A DNA stretch of 64,000 nt from Streptomyces sp. V4I8. Lineage in GTDB: Bacteria; Actinomycetota; Actinomycetes; Streptomycetales; Streptomycetaceae. Location of the stretch: the NCBI RefSeq assembly GCF_041261225.1, contig NZ_JBGCCN010000004.1, forward strand, positions 248,001 to 312,000, given 5' to 3'. The position numbers were made by a program, and so were the translations under genes. Positions 26,595 through 34,598 of this stretch are shown here, one piece after another. The notes under the pieces are model-generated. The model had not been told where the DNA came from and did no database searches. It saw only the letters and a list, made by a program, of their open reading frames with translations. Within the stretch, counting starts at the first letter, position 1. Each line of letters begins with the position of its first letter.

Positions 26595-27365
26595 TTACGC
26601 GTCCCGCCGTCTGAGGACGAGGTAACCGCCGATCAGCGCTGCCGCCACCCAGCCCGCCATGATGGCGAGGCCACCCCATGGCCCGTACGGCGCTGTGTCG
26701 TCCGGCGGTGTCACCACCTGCATCACATGGCCGCCCGCCTGGTCCGGCAGGTACTGGCCCACTTTCCGGGTGGCGTCCAGGGCGCCCAGGATGCTGGAGA
26801 TGATGAAGAAGAACGGCATCAGAATCCCCAGCGACAGCGTCGGGCTGCGCAGCATCGCCGCTGCTCCCATGGAAAACATCGCGATGAGGCCCATGTAGAG
26901 ACCGCCACCGAGCACCGCGCGGAGCACACCGGTGTCGCCGAGCGAGACCCGGTACTCGCCCAGCAGACTCTGTCCCAGGAAAAAGGCGACGAAGCTCGTC
27001 ACGAATCCCACGAGGAATGCCAGCCCCGACGCTGCGGTGACCTTGCTGAAGAGGAAGGCCGCTCGCCGGGGGACGGCGGCGAGCGACACGCGGATGGTGT
27101 TGGTGCTGTACTCGCTCGACACCACCAGCACTCCGAACACGATCATCGCCAGCTGGCCGAGAGCCATGCCCGAGAAACTGATGTAAGTCGCGTCGAAGGA
27201 AGCCTTTTCGTCGGCCGAAAGTTCGGTGAAGGTGTTGCGGCTGACGATGCTGATCAGCGAACCGAGGGCGAGCGTGACGACGAACGCCAGGATCAGCGTC
27301 CACAGAGTGGATCGCACCGACCTGATCTTCGTCCACTCCGACTGGAGGACTCTCATTGCGGTCAT
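26595..27365 (-). CDS. ABC-2 type transporter permease
   Basis: 256 residues with about six hydrophobic helices. The N-terminus MRVLQSEWTKIRSVRSTLWT is typical of actinobacterial ABC-2 permeases (SEWTKIRS...), and it ends LIGGYLVLRRRDA. It is translated 57 bases after its ATPase partner and precedes the synthase operon on the same strand. Two subunits would form a full exporter; export or self-resistance for the lipid product is plausible but inferred from position only. Confidence 0.85.
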   Translation of the reverse strand: MTAMRVLQSEWTKIRSVRSTLWTLILAFVVTLALGSLISIVSRNTFTELSADEKASFDATYISFSGMALGQLAMIVFGVLVVSSEYSTNTIRVSLAAVPRRAAFLFSKVTAASGLAFLVGFVTSFVAFFLGQSLLGEYRVSLGDTGVLRAVLGGGLYMGLIAMFSMGAAAMLRSPTLSLGILMPFFFIISSILGALDATRKVGQYLPDQAGGHVMQVVTPPDDTAPYGPWGGLAIMAGWVAAALIGGYLVLRRRDA

Positions 27366-27422
27366 CGCTCAGGGGGCTCCTTTTCACCGGACCATTTCAC
27401 TGCGGACGATCGAATCGCCGGC

Positions 27423-28328
27423 CTAGGTGTGCGCGTGGTACTCCACCGACTCCGCCGTCAGCCGCATGAACGCTTCCTCCAGGGACGCCTGCTGCGGGCT
27501 CAGCTCATGCAGCACGAGCCGGTGCTCGGCGGCCAGTTCGCCCAGCCGCGCCGCGTCGACTCCCTCCACCTCCAGCGAGCCGTCCTGCCCCGGGGCATAG
27601 GCGATCTTGGCCCCGTGCAGGACATCGCGGAGCCTTTCCTGTTCGGGCGAGCGCAGCCGCACATAGGACCGCGAGTTCTGCACGATGAAGTTGGCCATCG
27701 ACGTGTCGGCGAGAAGTCTGCCCTGGCCGATGACCACCAGATGGTCGGCGGTCAACGCCATCTCGCTCATGAGATGGCTGGAGACGAAGACCGTGCGGCC
27801 GGTGGCGGCGAGGTGTTTCATCAGGTTCCTGATCCAGTGGATCCCCTCGGGATCGAGTCCGTTGACAGGCTCGTCGAACATCAGAATGCGCGGATCGCCG
27901 AGGAGCGCCGCGGCGATGCCGAGACGCTGGCCCATGCCCAGGGAGAAGCCCTTGGTGCGTTTGCGTGCGACCGAGGTGAGTCCGACGACGTCCAGCATTT
28001 CGTCGACTCGGCGGCGGGGGATGCCGTTGCTTTGGGCGAGGAAGAGCAGGTGGTTGTAGGCGCTGCGGCCGCCGTGCACGGATTTCGCCTCGATGAGGGC
28101 GCCGAGGTAGGTGAGGGGATCGTGCAGGTCCGCATAGTGCCGGCCGTCGATGCGGACGTCGCCGGCGGTGGGACGGTCCAGGCCGAGAATCATGCGCATC
28201 GTCGTCGACTTGCCCGCCCCGTTGGGGCCGAGGAATCCGGTCACGATTCCTGGTCGAACGGCGAAGGTCAGCTGGTCGACCGCTAACTTATTGCCGTACC
28301 GCTTCGTCAGCCCTTCTAACTCGATCAT
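27423..28328 (-). CDS. ABC transporter ATP-binding protein
   Basis: 301 residues. Walker A is GPNGAGKST, the signature is FSLGMGQRLGIA, Walker B is RILMFDEPVNGLDPEG, and the switch His is in VFVSSHLMSEM. A C-terminal extension of about 90 residues is usual for drug/lipid ABC-2 ATPases of this group. Codon 15 is TTA (28284-28286), the same rare-codon feature as the large synthase, which suggests coordinated bldA control. It forms a two-gene unit with the permease downstream. Confidence 0.9.
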   Translation of the reverse strand: MIELEGLTKRYGNKLAVDQLTFAVRPGIVTGFLGPNGAGKSTTMRMILGLDRPTAGDVRIDGRHYADLHDPLTYLGALIEAKSVHGGRSAYNHLLFLAQSNGIPRRRVDEMLDVVGLTSVARKRTKGFSLGMGQRLGIAAALLGDPRILMFDEPVNGLDPEGIHWIRNLMKHLAATGRTVFVSSHLMSEMALTADHLVVIGQGRLLADTSMANFIVQNSRSYVRLRSPEQERLRDVLHGAKIAYAPGQDGSLEVEGVDAARLGELAAEHRLVLHELSPQQASLEEAFMRLTAESVEYHAHT

Positions 28329-28344
28329 TCCTCCACGCTAAGTG

Positions 28345-28378
28345 GGAAGGAATGCCCTCGCCATTCCTGGATCTTCCC
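28345..28378. promoter_or_regulatory. Inverted repeat in the divergent promoter gap
   Basis: GGAATG-N7-CATTCC (28349-28367), with outer GGGAA and TTCCC arms, lies in the 97-base gap between the divergent ABC transporter and CDP-alcohol phosphatidyltransferase genes. It could be an operator serving either gene. No experimental or family match is claimed. Confidence 0.3.
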
Positions 28379-28425
28379 GAGTTACGGCAGTGCCGGTGCC
28401 CCGTGTGCGGATGTAGCCTCGACCC

Positions 28426-29148
28426 ATGACATTCGGTGCGGCTCATCGAGAGCTGCGGCGGGCGCAGAAAACAGCGAAGGGTGTCTCGCTGTACTCGCGC
28501 CACATCAATCGTCCGGCGGGGCGGGTACTGGCCGCCGCGGCTTATCGGGCCGGCATGACGCCGAATCAAGTGACGTTGGTCAGTGCCGCTTTGACCTCAT
28601 CGGCGGTGCTCCTGCTCGCTTGCGTACGGCCGTCGTGGCTACTGGGAATGACCGTGTACGTATGCCTCGCGGCGGGTTTTGCCTTCGACTCCGCGGATGG
28701 CCAGCTGGCTCGGTTACGACGGGAAAGCACCGCGGTGGGGGAGTGGCTGGACCATGTGGTGGACTGCGCGAAGATCATCGCGCTGCACGCGGCCGTGCTC
28801 ATCTCGCTCTACCGATTCCATTCCCTGCCGAACCGCGGCTGGCTGCTGCTGCCGTTGGGATTTCAGTTCACGGCGGTGCTGATCTTCTTCGGTGGACTGC
28901 TCACCGACAAACTCAAGCCGAAGGCTGGTGACGCGGCCGCCGGGACGCCTGGGGTCGGCCCCTCGCGACTGCGGGCCCTGGCTCTGCTGCCGGTCGACTA
29001 CGGCGTGTTCTGCACAGTCTTCCTGCTGCTCGGCGACGATCAGGCATTCCTGGCGGGGTATGCCGTGCTGTTCGCCGCGCACGCACTCTTCCTGCCGGTC
29101 TTCATGGCGAAGTCGTTCCGGGAACTGGCCGCGATACGCCCGGCGTAA
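28426..29148 (+). CDS. CDP-alcohol phosphatidyltransferase family protein
   Basis: 240 residues with about six membrane helices. The CDP-alcohol motif is complete: DSADGQLARLRRES followed by VGEWLDHVVD, matching D-G-x2-A-R-x8-G-x3-D-x3-D. These integral membrane enzymes move a phospho-alcohol from a CDP-activated donor to an acceptor. The TagD-like cytidylyltransferase encoded convergently next door could supply the CDP donor, which suggests phosphodiester-linked polymer or phospholipid synthesis (inference). Its last 47 bases overlap the 3' end of that convergent gene. Confidence 0.85.
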   Translation: MTFGAAHRELRRAQKTAKGVSLYSRHINRPAGRVLAAAAYRAGMTPNQVTLVSAALTSSAVLLLACVRPSWLLGMTVYVCLAAGFAFDSADGQLARLRRESTAVGEWLDHVVDCAKIIALHAAVLISLYRFHSLPNRGWLLLPLGFQFTAVLIFFGGLLTDKLKPKAGDAAAGTPGVGPSRLRALALLPVDYGVFCTVFLLLGDDQAFLAGYAVLFAAHALFLPVFMAKSFRELAAIRPA

Positions 29149-29581
29149 CCGGCGGTCGAGGCGCTGTGAGCGCGTCGAGCGCCTGGCGTAGCTGGGTACT
29201 CGACGTGTGGGCGGTATAGGGGAAGTAGACGACTTCGACGCCGACGGTCGCGAAGTCGCGCTCCAGGCGGTCGCCCTTGGGCGTGCCGCGCCAGTCGTCG
29301 CCTTTGAAGATCACGTCGAACCGGATCTGTTTCCAGGTTTCCAGCTTGTCCGGCACCGTTTCCACGAACGCGGCATCCACAAAGTTGATGCTGCGTACGA
29401 TCTCCAGACGCTCCACCAGCGGCACCACGGGCGCACGGCCCTTGGCGAGCTGTGCCATCTCGTCGGAGACGACTCCGGCGACTAAGTAATCGCAATGACT
29501 GCGAGCGCGTCTGAGGATGTTGAGATGGCCGACGTGGAACAGGTCATAGACACCTGGCGCATAGCCCACGATCTGAGGCAT
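29102..29581 (-). CDS. TagD-like cytidylyltransferase
   Basis: 159 residues from ATG 29581; an upstream ATG in frame at 29617 is less likely because the fold begins at VGYAPGVYDLFHVGHLNILR. The HxGH nucleotidyl-transfer motif is HVGH. KGDDWRGT and YTAHTSSTQLRQ take the place of the usual KGxD and ISST motifs. Enzymes of this type make CDP-glycerol or similar CDP-alcohols. The gene points towards the CDP-alcohol phosphatidyltransferase gene and overlaps its end. Substrate not determinable from sequence. Confidence 0.8.
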   Translation of the reverse strand: MPQIVGYAPGVYDLFHVGHLNILRRARSHCDYLVAGVVSDEMAQLAKGRAPVVPLVERLEIVRSINFVDAAFVETVPDKLETWKQIRFDVIFKGDDWRGTPKGDRLERDFATVGVEVVYFPYTAHTSSTQLRQALDALTAPRPPVTPGVSRPVPGTTSP

Positions 29582-29750
29582 GTTGAACTGGAACCCCCAT
29601 TCGAGATGCGTCCCCATCGCATCGCAGCATGATCAAGCCTTGAATGTCCAGGGAATGCGACATTGCTCCCAAAGGCATTTACGACATTGCTCTCATAGCC
29701 GCTGATGAAGTTAGGGTGCACCTGATCTGCTCTCACGCAAGGGATGTGGC

Positions 29751-31031
29751 ATGTTGGAGCACGCGGATTACCAGGAGGAGCCGGAACAGCCTGACCGGCT
29801 CGGGCACCGGCGTGTGCTGCTGGTGTCCACGAATTACGCGCCCGAGCGGACGGGGATCGGCCCCTATGCCACACAGATTGCCGAGCACTGGGTCAATGAG
29901 GGTAACGAGGTCCATGTATGGGCCGGACTGCCGCACTACCCGGCCTGGCGGATCCACCCGGCCTATGGGCCGGTGTGGCGGGCGGTGGAGGAGCGCAACG
30001 GCGTGCTGGTGCACCGTCGCAGACACACTGTCCCGTCGCGGCAGACGGCCCTGCGCCGTGCCCTGTACGAGGCGTCGATTCTTGCGCACGGGCTGGTCGC
30101 ACCGCCTCTGATGCCCCGGCCCGATGTGGTTCTGGCGCAATTGCCCAGCCTGGCCGGTGCGACGCTGGGAGCGCGCTCGGCCCGCCGCTGGGGTGTGCCG
30201 TTCGTGCCGGTCGTACAGGATCTGATGGGGGCGGCGGCCGCCCAGAGCGGCATCCGTGGCGGGGGCCGGATGGCAGCGGTAGCGGAGGCCGTCGAGGCTC
30301 ATGTGCTGCGCAGGGCCACCCTCGTGGGTGTCATCCATGAGTCTTTCGTGGATCCGGTGGTGGCCATGGGGGTGCCCCGGGACCGGATTCGGGTCGTCCC
30401 CAATTGGTCGCATGTTGCTCGTCCCTCCCGTCCGCGAGTCAAGACACGTGCGCTCCTTGGCTGGCCGCAGGAGGGCACGACGATCCTGCACTCGGGGAAC
30501 ATGGGCCTCAAACAGGGTCTGGAAGTCCTGGTGGAGGCGGCCCGGCTGGCCCCCGATGTGCAGGTTGTGCTGATGGGTGAGGGAAATCAGCGTGAGGCGC
30601 TGCGGTCCCTGGGCGCCGGGTTGCCCAACCTGCACTTCCTTCCACCGGCCGACGAGGCAGAGTTTCCGAACGTGCTGGCTGCCGCTGATGTGCTGCTGGT
30701 CACTCAGCGGGCCTCGGTACTCGACATGAGCATCCCCTCGAAGCTCACTTCCTACTTCGTGACCGGGCGGCCCGTCGTCGCCTCGGTCGCCGCGGAGGGC
30801 GGTACGGCGCAGGAGATCCTCAGGTCCCAAGCGGGGCTCGTGGTGAGGCCGGAGGACCCGGGCGCACTGCTGGACGCCGTACGCAAGCTGGCGGAAGACC
30901 CCCTCGCGGCCGACGAGTTGGGGGCACATGGCCCTGCGTATGTCGACGCCCACCTCAGCCGTGAGGCGGGTCTGGCCAGGATGACCGCTCTGCTCGACGA
31001 GGCCCTCGCAGCAAGGGAAGCACACATATGA
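29751..31031 (+). CDS. WcaI-like family-4 glycosyltransferase
   Basis: 426 residues, ATG 29751. A GT-B fold is visible: N-terminal STNYAPERTGIGPYATQIAE and HVWAGLPHYPAWRIHP match WcaI-type colanic-acid glycosyltransferases. The donor site begins TILHSGNMGLKQGLEVLVEA and ends SIPSKLTSYFVTGRPVVASV. There is no signal peptide. It is the first of three genes joined by 4-bp overlaps with the Wzz-like and flippase genes, so it probably adds a sugar to the lipid-linked repeat unit of an exported polysaccharide. Confidence 0.85.
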   Translation: MLEHADYQEEPEQPDRLGHRRVLLVSTNYAPERTGIGPYATQIAEHWVNEGNEVHVWAGLPHYPAWRIHPAYGPVWRAVEERNGVLVHRRRHTVPSRQTALRRALYEASILAHGLVAPPLMPRPDVVLAQLPSLAGATLGARSARRWGVPFVPVVQDLMGAAAAQSGIRGGGRMAAVAEAVEAHVLRRATLVGVIHESFVDPVVAMGVPRDRIRVVPNWSHVARPSRPRVKTRALLGWPQEGTTILHSGNMGLKQGLEVLVEAARLAPDVQVVLMGEGNQREALRSLGAGLPNLHFLPPADEAEFPNVLAAADVLLVTQRASVLDMSIPSKLTSYFVTGRPVVASVAAEGGTAQEILRSQAGLVVRPEDPGALLDAVRKLAEDPLAADELGAHGPAYVDAHLSREAGLARMTALLDEALAAREAHI

Positions 31032-33055
31032 CGGCGATGACGGAGCACACAACGGGCGGACAGCCGGAAGGGGAGCCGGACTTACTGCGTGACCAGTTCA
31101 AACAGCTCCTGCGCTACCGGCTGCTGATCGTCCTCGGCGTGGTGCTGGGGCTGGCCGGCGGCGGCTGGATCGCGCTCGCGAGCGCCGACTCCTACGTGGC
31201 GACCAGCGAGGTGACTGTGCGGTCCGCCACCGCGGACCCGTTCGCGCCCGGCACCATCACTCCTGACAAACAAGTCAGCATCGGATCCGAGCGGCAGACC
31301 GCGGCCAGTAACGCCGTCGCCTCGCGGGCCGCCAAGGACCTGGGTATGCGGGGCCACGTCACGGAGCTTCAGTCCGGCCTTCAGGTCACCAACCCGCTGA
31401 ACACGCTCTTGCTGCGCTTCTCCTACACCGCCTCCACGCCGCGCATGGCGGCCGAGCGCGCCAACGCCTTCACCAAGGCGTATCTGGACTACCGGGAGGA
31501 GCAGACGCGGACCCTGATCGACAACATGATCAAGGGCTACCAGAAGCAGTTGAAGCCCCTGGTGAAGCAGCACAAGGCGCAGGACAGCCAGTCCTCGCTC
31601 GCGGGCAGGATCTCCGAGCTCAACAGCAGCATCGCCAAGCTCAAGGCACTCGACATCACTCCCGGCTTCGTGGTGCGCACCGCCACGCCGCCGACTTCTC
31701 CGTCCGGTCCGCCACTGCCGCTGCTGCTGGGGCTCGGTGCCTGTGTCGGCGTCGCCATCGGACTGCTCGCGGCCTGGGTGCGGCTGGTCTTTGATCCCGC
31801 CGTGCGCTCCGAGGGCGACCTCGGGCGCTCTCTGCGCGCCCCGGTGCTTGGCACCCTGCCGCGCACCAGGCGCCGCAGGGAGGACGCGGACACCCTGCCG
31901 GCCAAGGGACGGGTGGCCGAGGAATACCGCTCGGTGGCCTTCCGGCTCGCCTACGACCACCGGTTCGCCAACCGGCGCAGGCTGCTGGTCGTCGCCCCGC
32001 GCGGCGGCATCGACACGGCGGCCGCCGTGTCCGTGAACCTGGCGGCGGCCTTCGGCGAGATGGGCCGCGAAACCCTGCTCGTGGAGGCCGACTTACGCAC
32101 CCCGGGACTCGCGGCCCGGCTGCGCGATTCCGACGGCACGCGGCTGGTGTGGTCCACGCGGATCCCTCAGCTGAGCGGGGGCACCTGGCCAACGGGCGAG
32201 CGGATCGTGGTGGAGGCGGGGGAGTCCGGGGCCTTCGGCTTCATCCCCGGGGCCCGGGTGCACAACGCCGCTCGTGCGCTGACCTCCGCACCTGTCACCC
32301 AGCTGATCGCCACCGCGGACGCGCGGGACTCGGTCGTAGTAGTGCTCGCCCCGGCCGCCCTGTCGTACGCGGACGCGATCGCCCTGGCCGACCGTGTGGA
32401 CGGCGTCCTTGTCGTGTGCAATCCCCGGAAGGTGCGCCGCGACGACCTGTCTCGCATCCGCGAACTCGTCACGGGAGCGGGCGGCACCGTACTGGGGGCC
32501 CTCCTCCACGACGAGGACACACCGGACGCCCGCCCGTCCCAGAGCACGAGAGACAGGGAGCCGGGTCAGTCAGGTCAGGGCGAGCCGGCTCCCAGGGGGC
32601 GTGGGGGTGCCCGAGGAGCGGCGGGGGAGATGCGGGAAGCCCGCCCTGTCCAGGGAACCGGTGGACGGCTCCCGGGCCAGGTCGGTCAGGGCGAGCCGGT
32701 CCCCCGGGGACACAGGGGTGCTCGGAGAGGCGTGCCGGGGAAGGGGCCGGAAGCGCGTCCTTTCCAGGGTGCCCTGGATCAGGGCGGCCCGGTTCCACGC
32801 GGGCGTAGGGGTGCGCGGAGAGCTGCGGCGGGGGACATGCCTGCAGCGCCACCTGCCCCGGGCACCGGAGGGGGAAGTGACCCGGGCCGGCCCGGCCGCG
32901 GTGAGCCGGATTCCAGGAGGCGCAGAGGGGCCCGAGACGGGGCGAGAGCCGAGGAGGAGTACATCGCCCCCACCGAGGAAGACAACCCCACCGCCACCTT
33001 GGCCCTGCGCCGGCTGGACCGTGCCAACCTGCCGCCCCGGCCCGACCGTTCGTGA
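31028..33055 (+). CDS. Wzz/CpsD-like chain-length regulator with repeat-rich tail
   Basis: 675 residues; ATG overlaps the previous stop (ATGA). A Wzz layout is visible: helix near residues 30-52, periplasmic segment with coiled-coil propensity, second helix near 220-245. A cytoplasmic CpsD-like domain follows (about 300-495), but its Walker A position reads VAPRGGIDTAAAV without the usual GK-S/T, while the A' motif LLVEADLRTPGLA is kept. It may bind no ATP. The last 170 residues are a Gly/Arg/Pro-rich tail with degenerate units (GQGEPxPRGxRGAR). Two TTA codons (31082-31084, 32093-32095) suggest bldA control. Role: setting polysaccharide chain length (family knowledge). Confidence 0.75.
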   Translation: MTAMTEHTTGGQPEGEPDLLRDQFKQLLRYRLLIVLGVVLGLAGGGWIALASADSYVATSEVTVRSATADPFAPGTITPDKQVSIGSERQTAASNAVASRAAKDLGMRGHVTELQSGLQVTNPLNTLLLRFSYTASTPRMAAERANAFTKAYLDYREEQTRTLIDNMIKGYQKQLKPLVKQHKAQDSQSSLAGRISELNSSIAKLKALDITPGFVVRTATPPTSPSGPPLPLLLGLGACVGVAIGLLAAWVRLVFDPAVRSEGDLGRSLRAPVLGTLPRTRRRREDADTLPAKGRVAEEYRSVAFRLAYDHRFANRRRLLVVAPRGGIDTAAAVSVNLAAAFGEMGRETLLVEADLRTPGLAARLRDSDGTRLVWSTRIPQLSGGTWPTGERIVVEAGESGAFGFIPGARVHNAARALTSAPVTQLIATADARDSVVVVLAPAALSYADAIALADRVDGVLVVCNPRKVRRDDLSRIRELVTGAGGTVLGALLHDEDTPDARPSQSTRDREPGQSGQGEPAPRGRGGARGAAGEMREARPVQGTGGRLPGQVGQGEPVPRGHRGARRGVPGKGPEARPFQGALDQGGPVPRGRRGARRAAAGDMPAAPPAPGTGGGSDPGRPGRGEPDSRRRRGARDGARAEEEYIAPTEEDNPTATLALRRLDRANLPPRPDRS

Positions 33056-34314
33056 CGCAGCGGGCCGACCGGGCCGAGGGCGCCGAAAGCGCGCGGGCCG
33101 TGGCCGGTGAGGAGGGTCTCGGTGTCCGGGCCGCTGTGGTGTGCTCGGCGGCCGATCAGGGGGTGGCGGCGCTGACCAACATCCTCGTGCTGGTGGTGGC
33201 CGCGAGGCTGTCCACCGCCGAGGGCTTTGCCGCCTTCTCCGTCGTCTACACCGTGTTCACCGTGCTGCTCGGGCTTTCGGTGTCCTACGTCGGACAGGCG
33301 CTCGTGCTGGAGCGCGGGGCGGCTGCAGGGGTGCGGGGCGCGTGCCGGAGCGCCCTCGCGTTCACGGCGGCCGCGGCCGCCGGCGTCGGGGCGGCGATGG
33401 CCATCGGGCTGGCCGCCGTACCCGGCGGCACGGCTCACGGGCTCGCCGTACTCGGGCTCGTCCTGCCCATCGTGCTCACCCAGGACGGCATGCGGTACTG
33501 CTTCGCCACCATGCGTCTGCCCCACCACGCCCTGGCCATCGACGCCGTACGCCTCGCCGCCGTCCTCCCCGCCCTCGCCATCCAGCCGTACGGCGCCGGG
33601 CCGGCGAGGCTGGTGGCCGCATGGGGGCTTTCCGCCCTGCCCGCCCTGCTCGTCGGAACCGTACTGCTCGCTCCACGGTTGCGCGGCCTGCCCGCCAAGC
33701 CTCGGGACCTGCTGCGCCGGGACCATCTGGGGCGCCGGTTCGCCGTCGAGTTCGCGGTGGGGAACGCCTTGAGCCAGCTCGCCATCGTCGGACTGGGGCT
33801 GATCGCCAGCCAGTTGGCGGTGGGCGCGCTGCGCGGCGCGACCACGCTCTTCGGCCCGTTGAACGTCCTGTTCAACGCGGCCACCGCATTCGGCCCGCCG
33901 ATCCTGCGCCGCGCCGCGTCGGCTTCCCGCCAGGTCCGTGCCACGGTGATCCTCACGGCTGTCCTCGCTGGTGCGGCGGCGGCCTGGGCCGTGCTGCTCA
34001 TCGCGCTGCCCCGGTGGCTCGGCCGCGAGATCCTCGGGGAGACATGGAACTCCTCCGCGGCACTCCTCCCGGCCACCGGCAGTCAGTACACGGCCATGGC
34101 GGCGGGCACCTGTGCCCTGCTCACCCTCCGTGTCCTGCGCCCCCGCGCCACCCTCCCCATCCAGGTGGTGTTCTCCCTGCTGTCGGTGGCCTTCCTGCTC
34201 ACCGGCTATGCCCTGGGTGGTGTCCTGGGTGCGGCCTGGGGGTTGTGCCTGGGCTCTGTTCTCAAAGCCTGTGCGGGATGGACTCGTATCGCCCTCGCAC
34301 GGCGGGATGCCTGA
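33052..34314 (+). CDS. Wzx-like polysaccharide flippase (MOP superfamily)
   Basis: 420 residues from GTG 33052, overlapping the Wzz-like stop by four bases. About twelve hydrophobic segments run through the protein, with the FAAFSVVYTVFTVLLGLSVS opening typical of polysaccharide transport proteins. It would move lipid-linked repeat units across the membrane to the polymerase. It closes the three-gene overlapping unit. Confidence 0.78.
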   Translation: MTQRADRAEGAESARAVAGEEGLGVRAAVVCSAADQGVAALTNILVLVVAARLSTAEGFAAFSVVYTVFTVLLGLSVSYVGQALVLERGAAAGVRGACRSALAFTAAAAAGVGAAMAIGLAAVPGGTAHGLAVLGLVLPIVLTQDGMRYCFATMRLPHHALAIDAVRLAAVLPALAIQPYGAGPARLVAAWGLSALPALLVGTVLLAPRLRGLPAKPRDLLRRDHLGRRFAVEFAVGNALSQLAIVGLGLIASQLAVGALRGATTLFGPLNVLFNAATAFGPPILRRAASASRQVRATVILTAVLAGAAAAWAVLLIALPRWLGREILGETWNSSAALLPATGSQYTAMAAGTCALLTLRVLRPRATLPIQVVFSLLSVAFLLTGYALGGVLGAAWGLCLGSVLKACAGWTRIALARRDA

Positions 34315-34598
34315 GCCCGGGCGGAGAATCCTGAGAACCCGATGGGCCTCGTTCGGATTGACCATTGTCGCGACCTGGTTTGATGTGGTGTTACTCGTCT
34401 GATCCGGTTCCTTGTGACCCTGTGGCGCGGGCACGAAGTGGAGGTGGCGGGTGAGTTCTGCCTGTGTGGACGCATCGGCCCTGGCCGCCCCGCACGCCCA
34501 GCCGTGCACCCAGGCGCGTGCAGACCAAGCGCCTGTTAAGTTCCGTTTATGGCATTTGGTGCACTGTTAGGTCTCTACTGCTGTAAGAGGTGTCAGGG

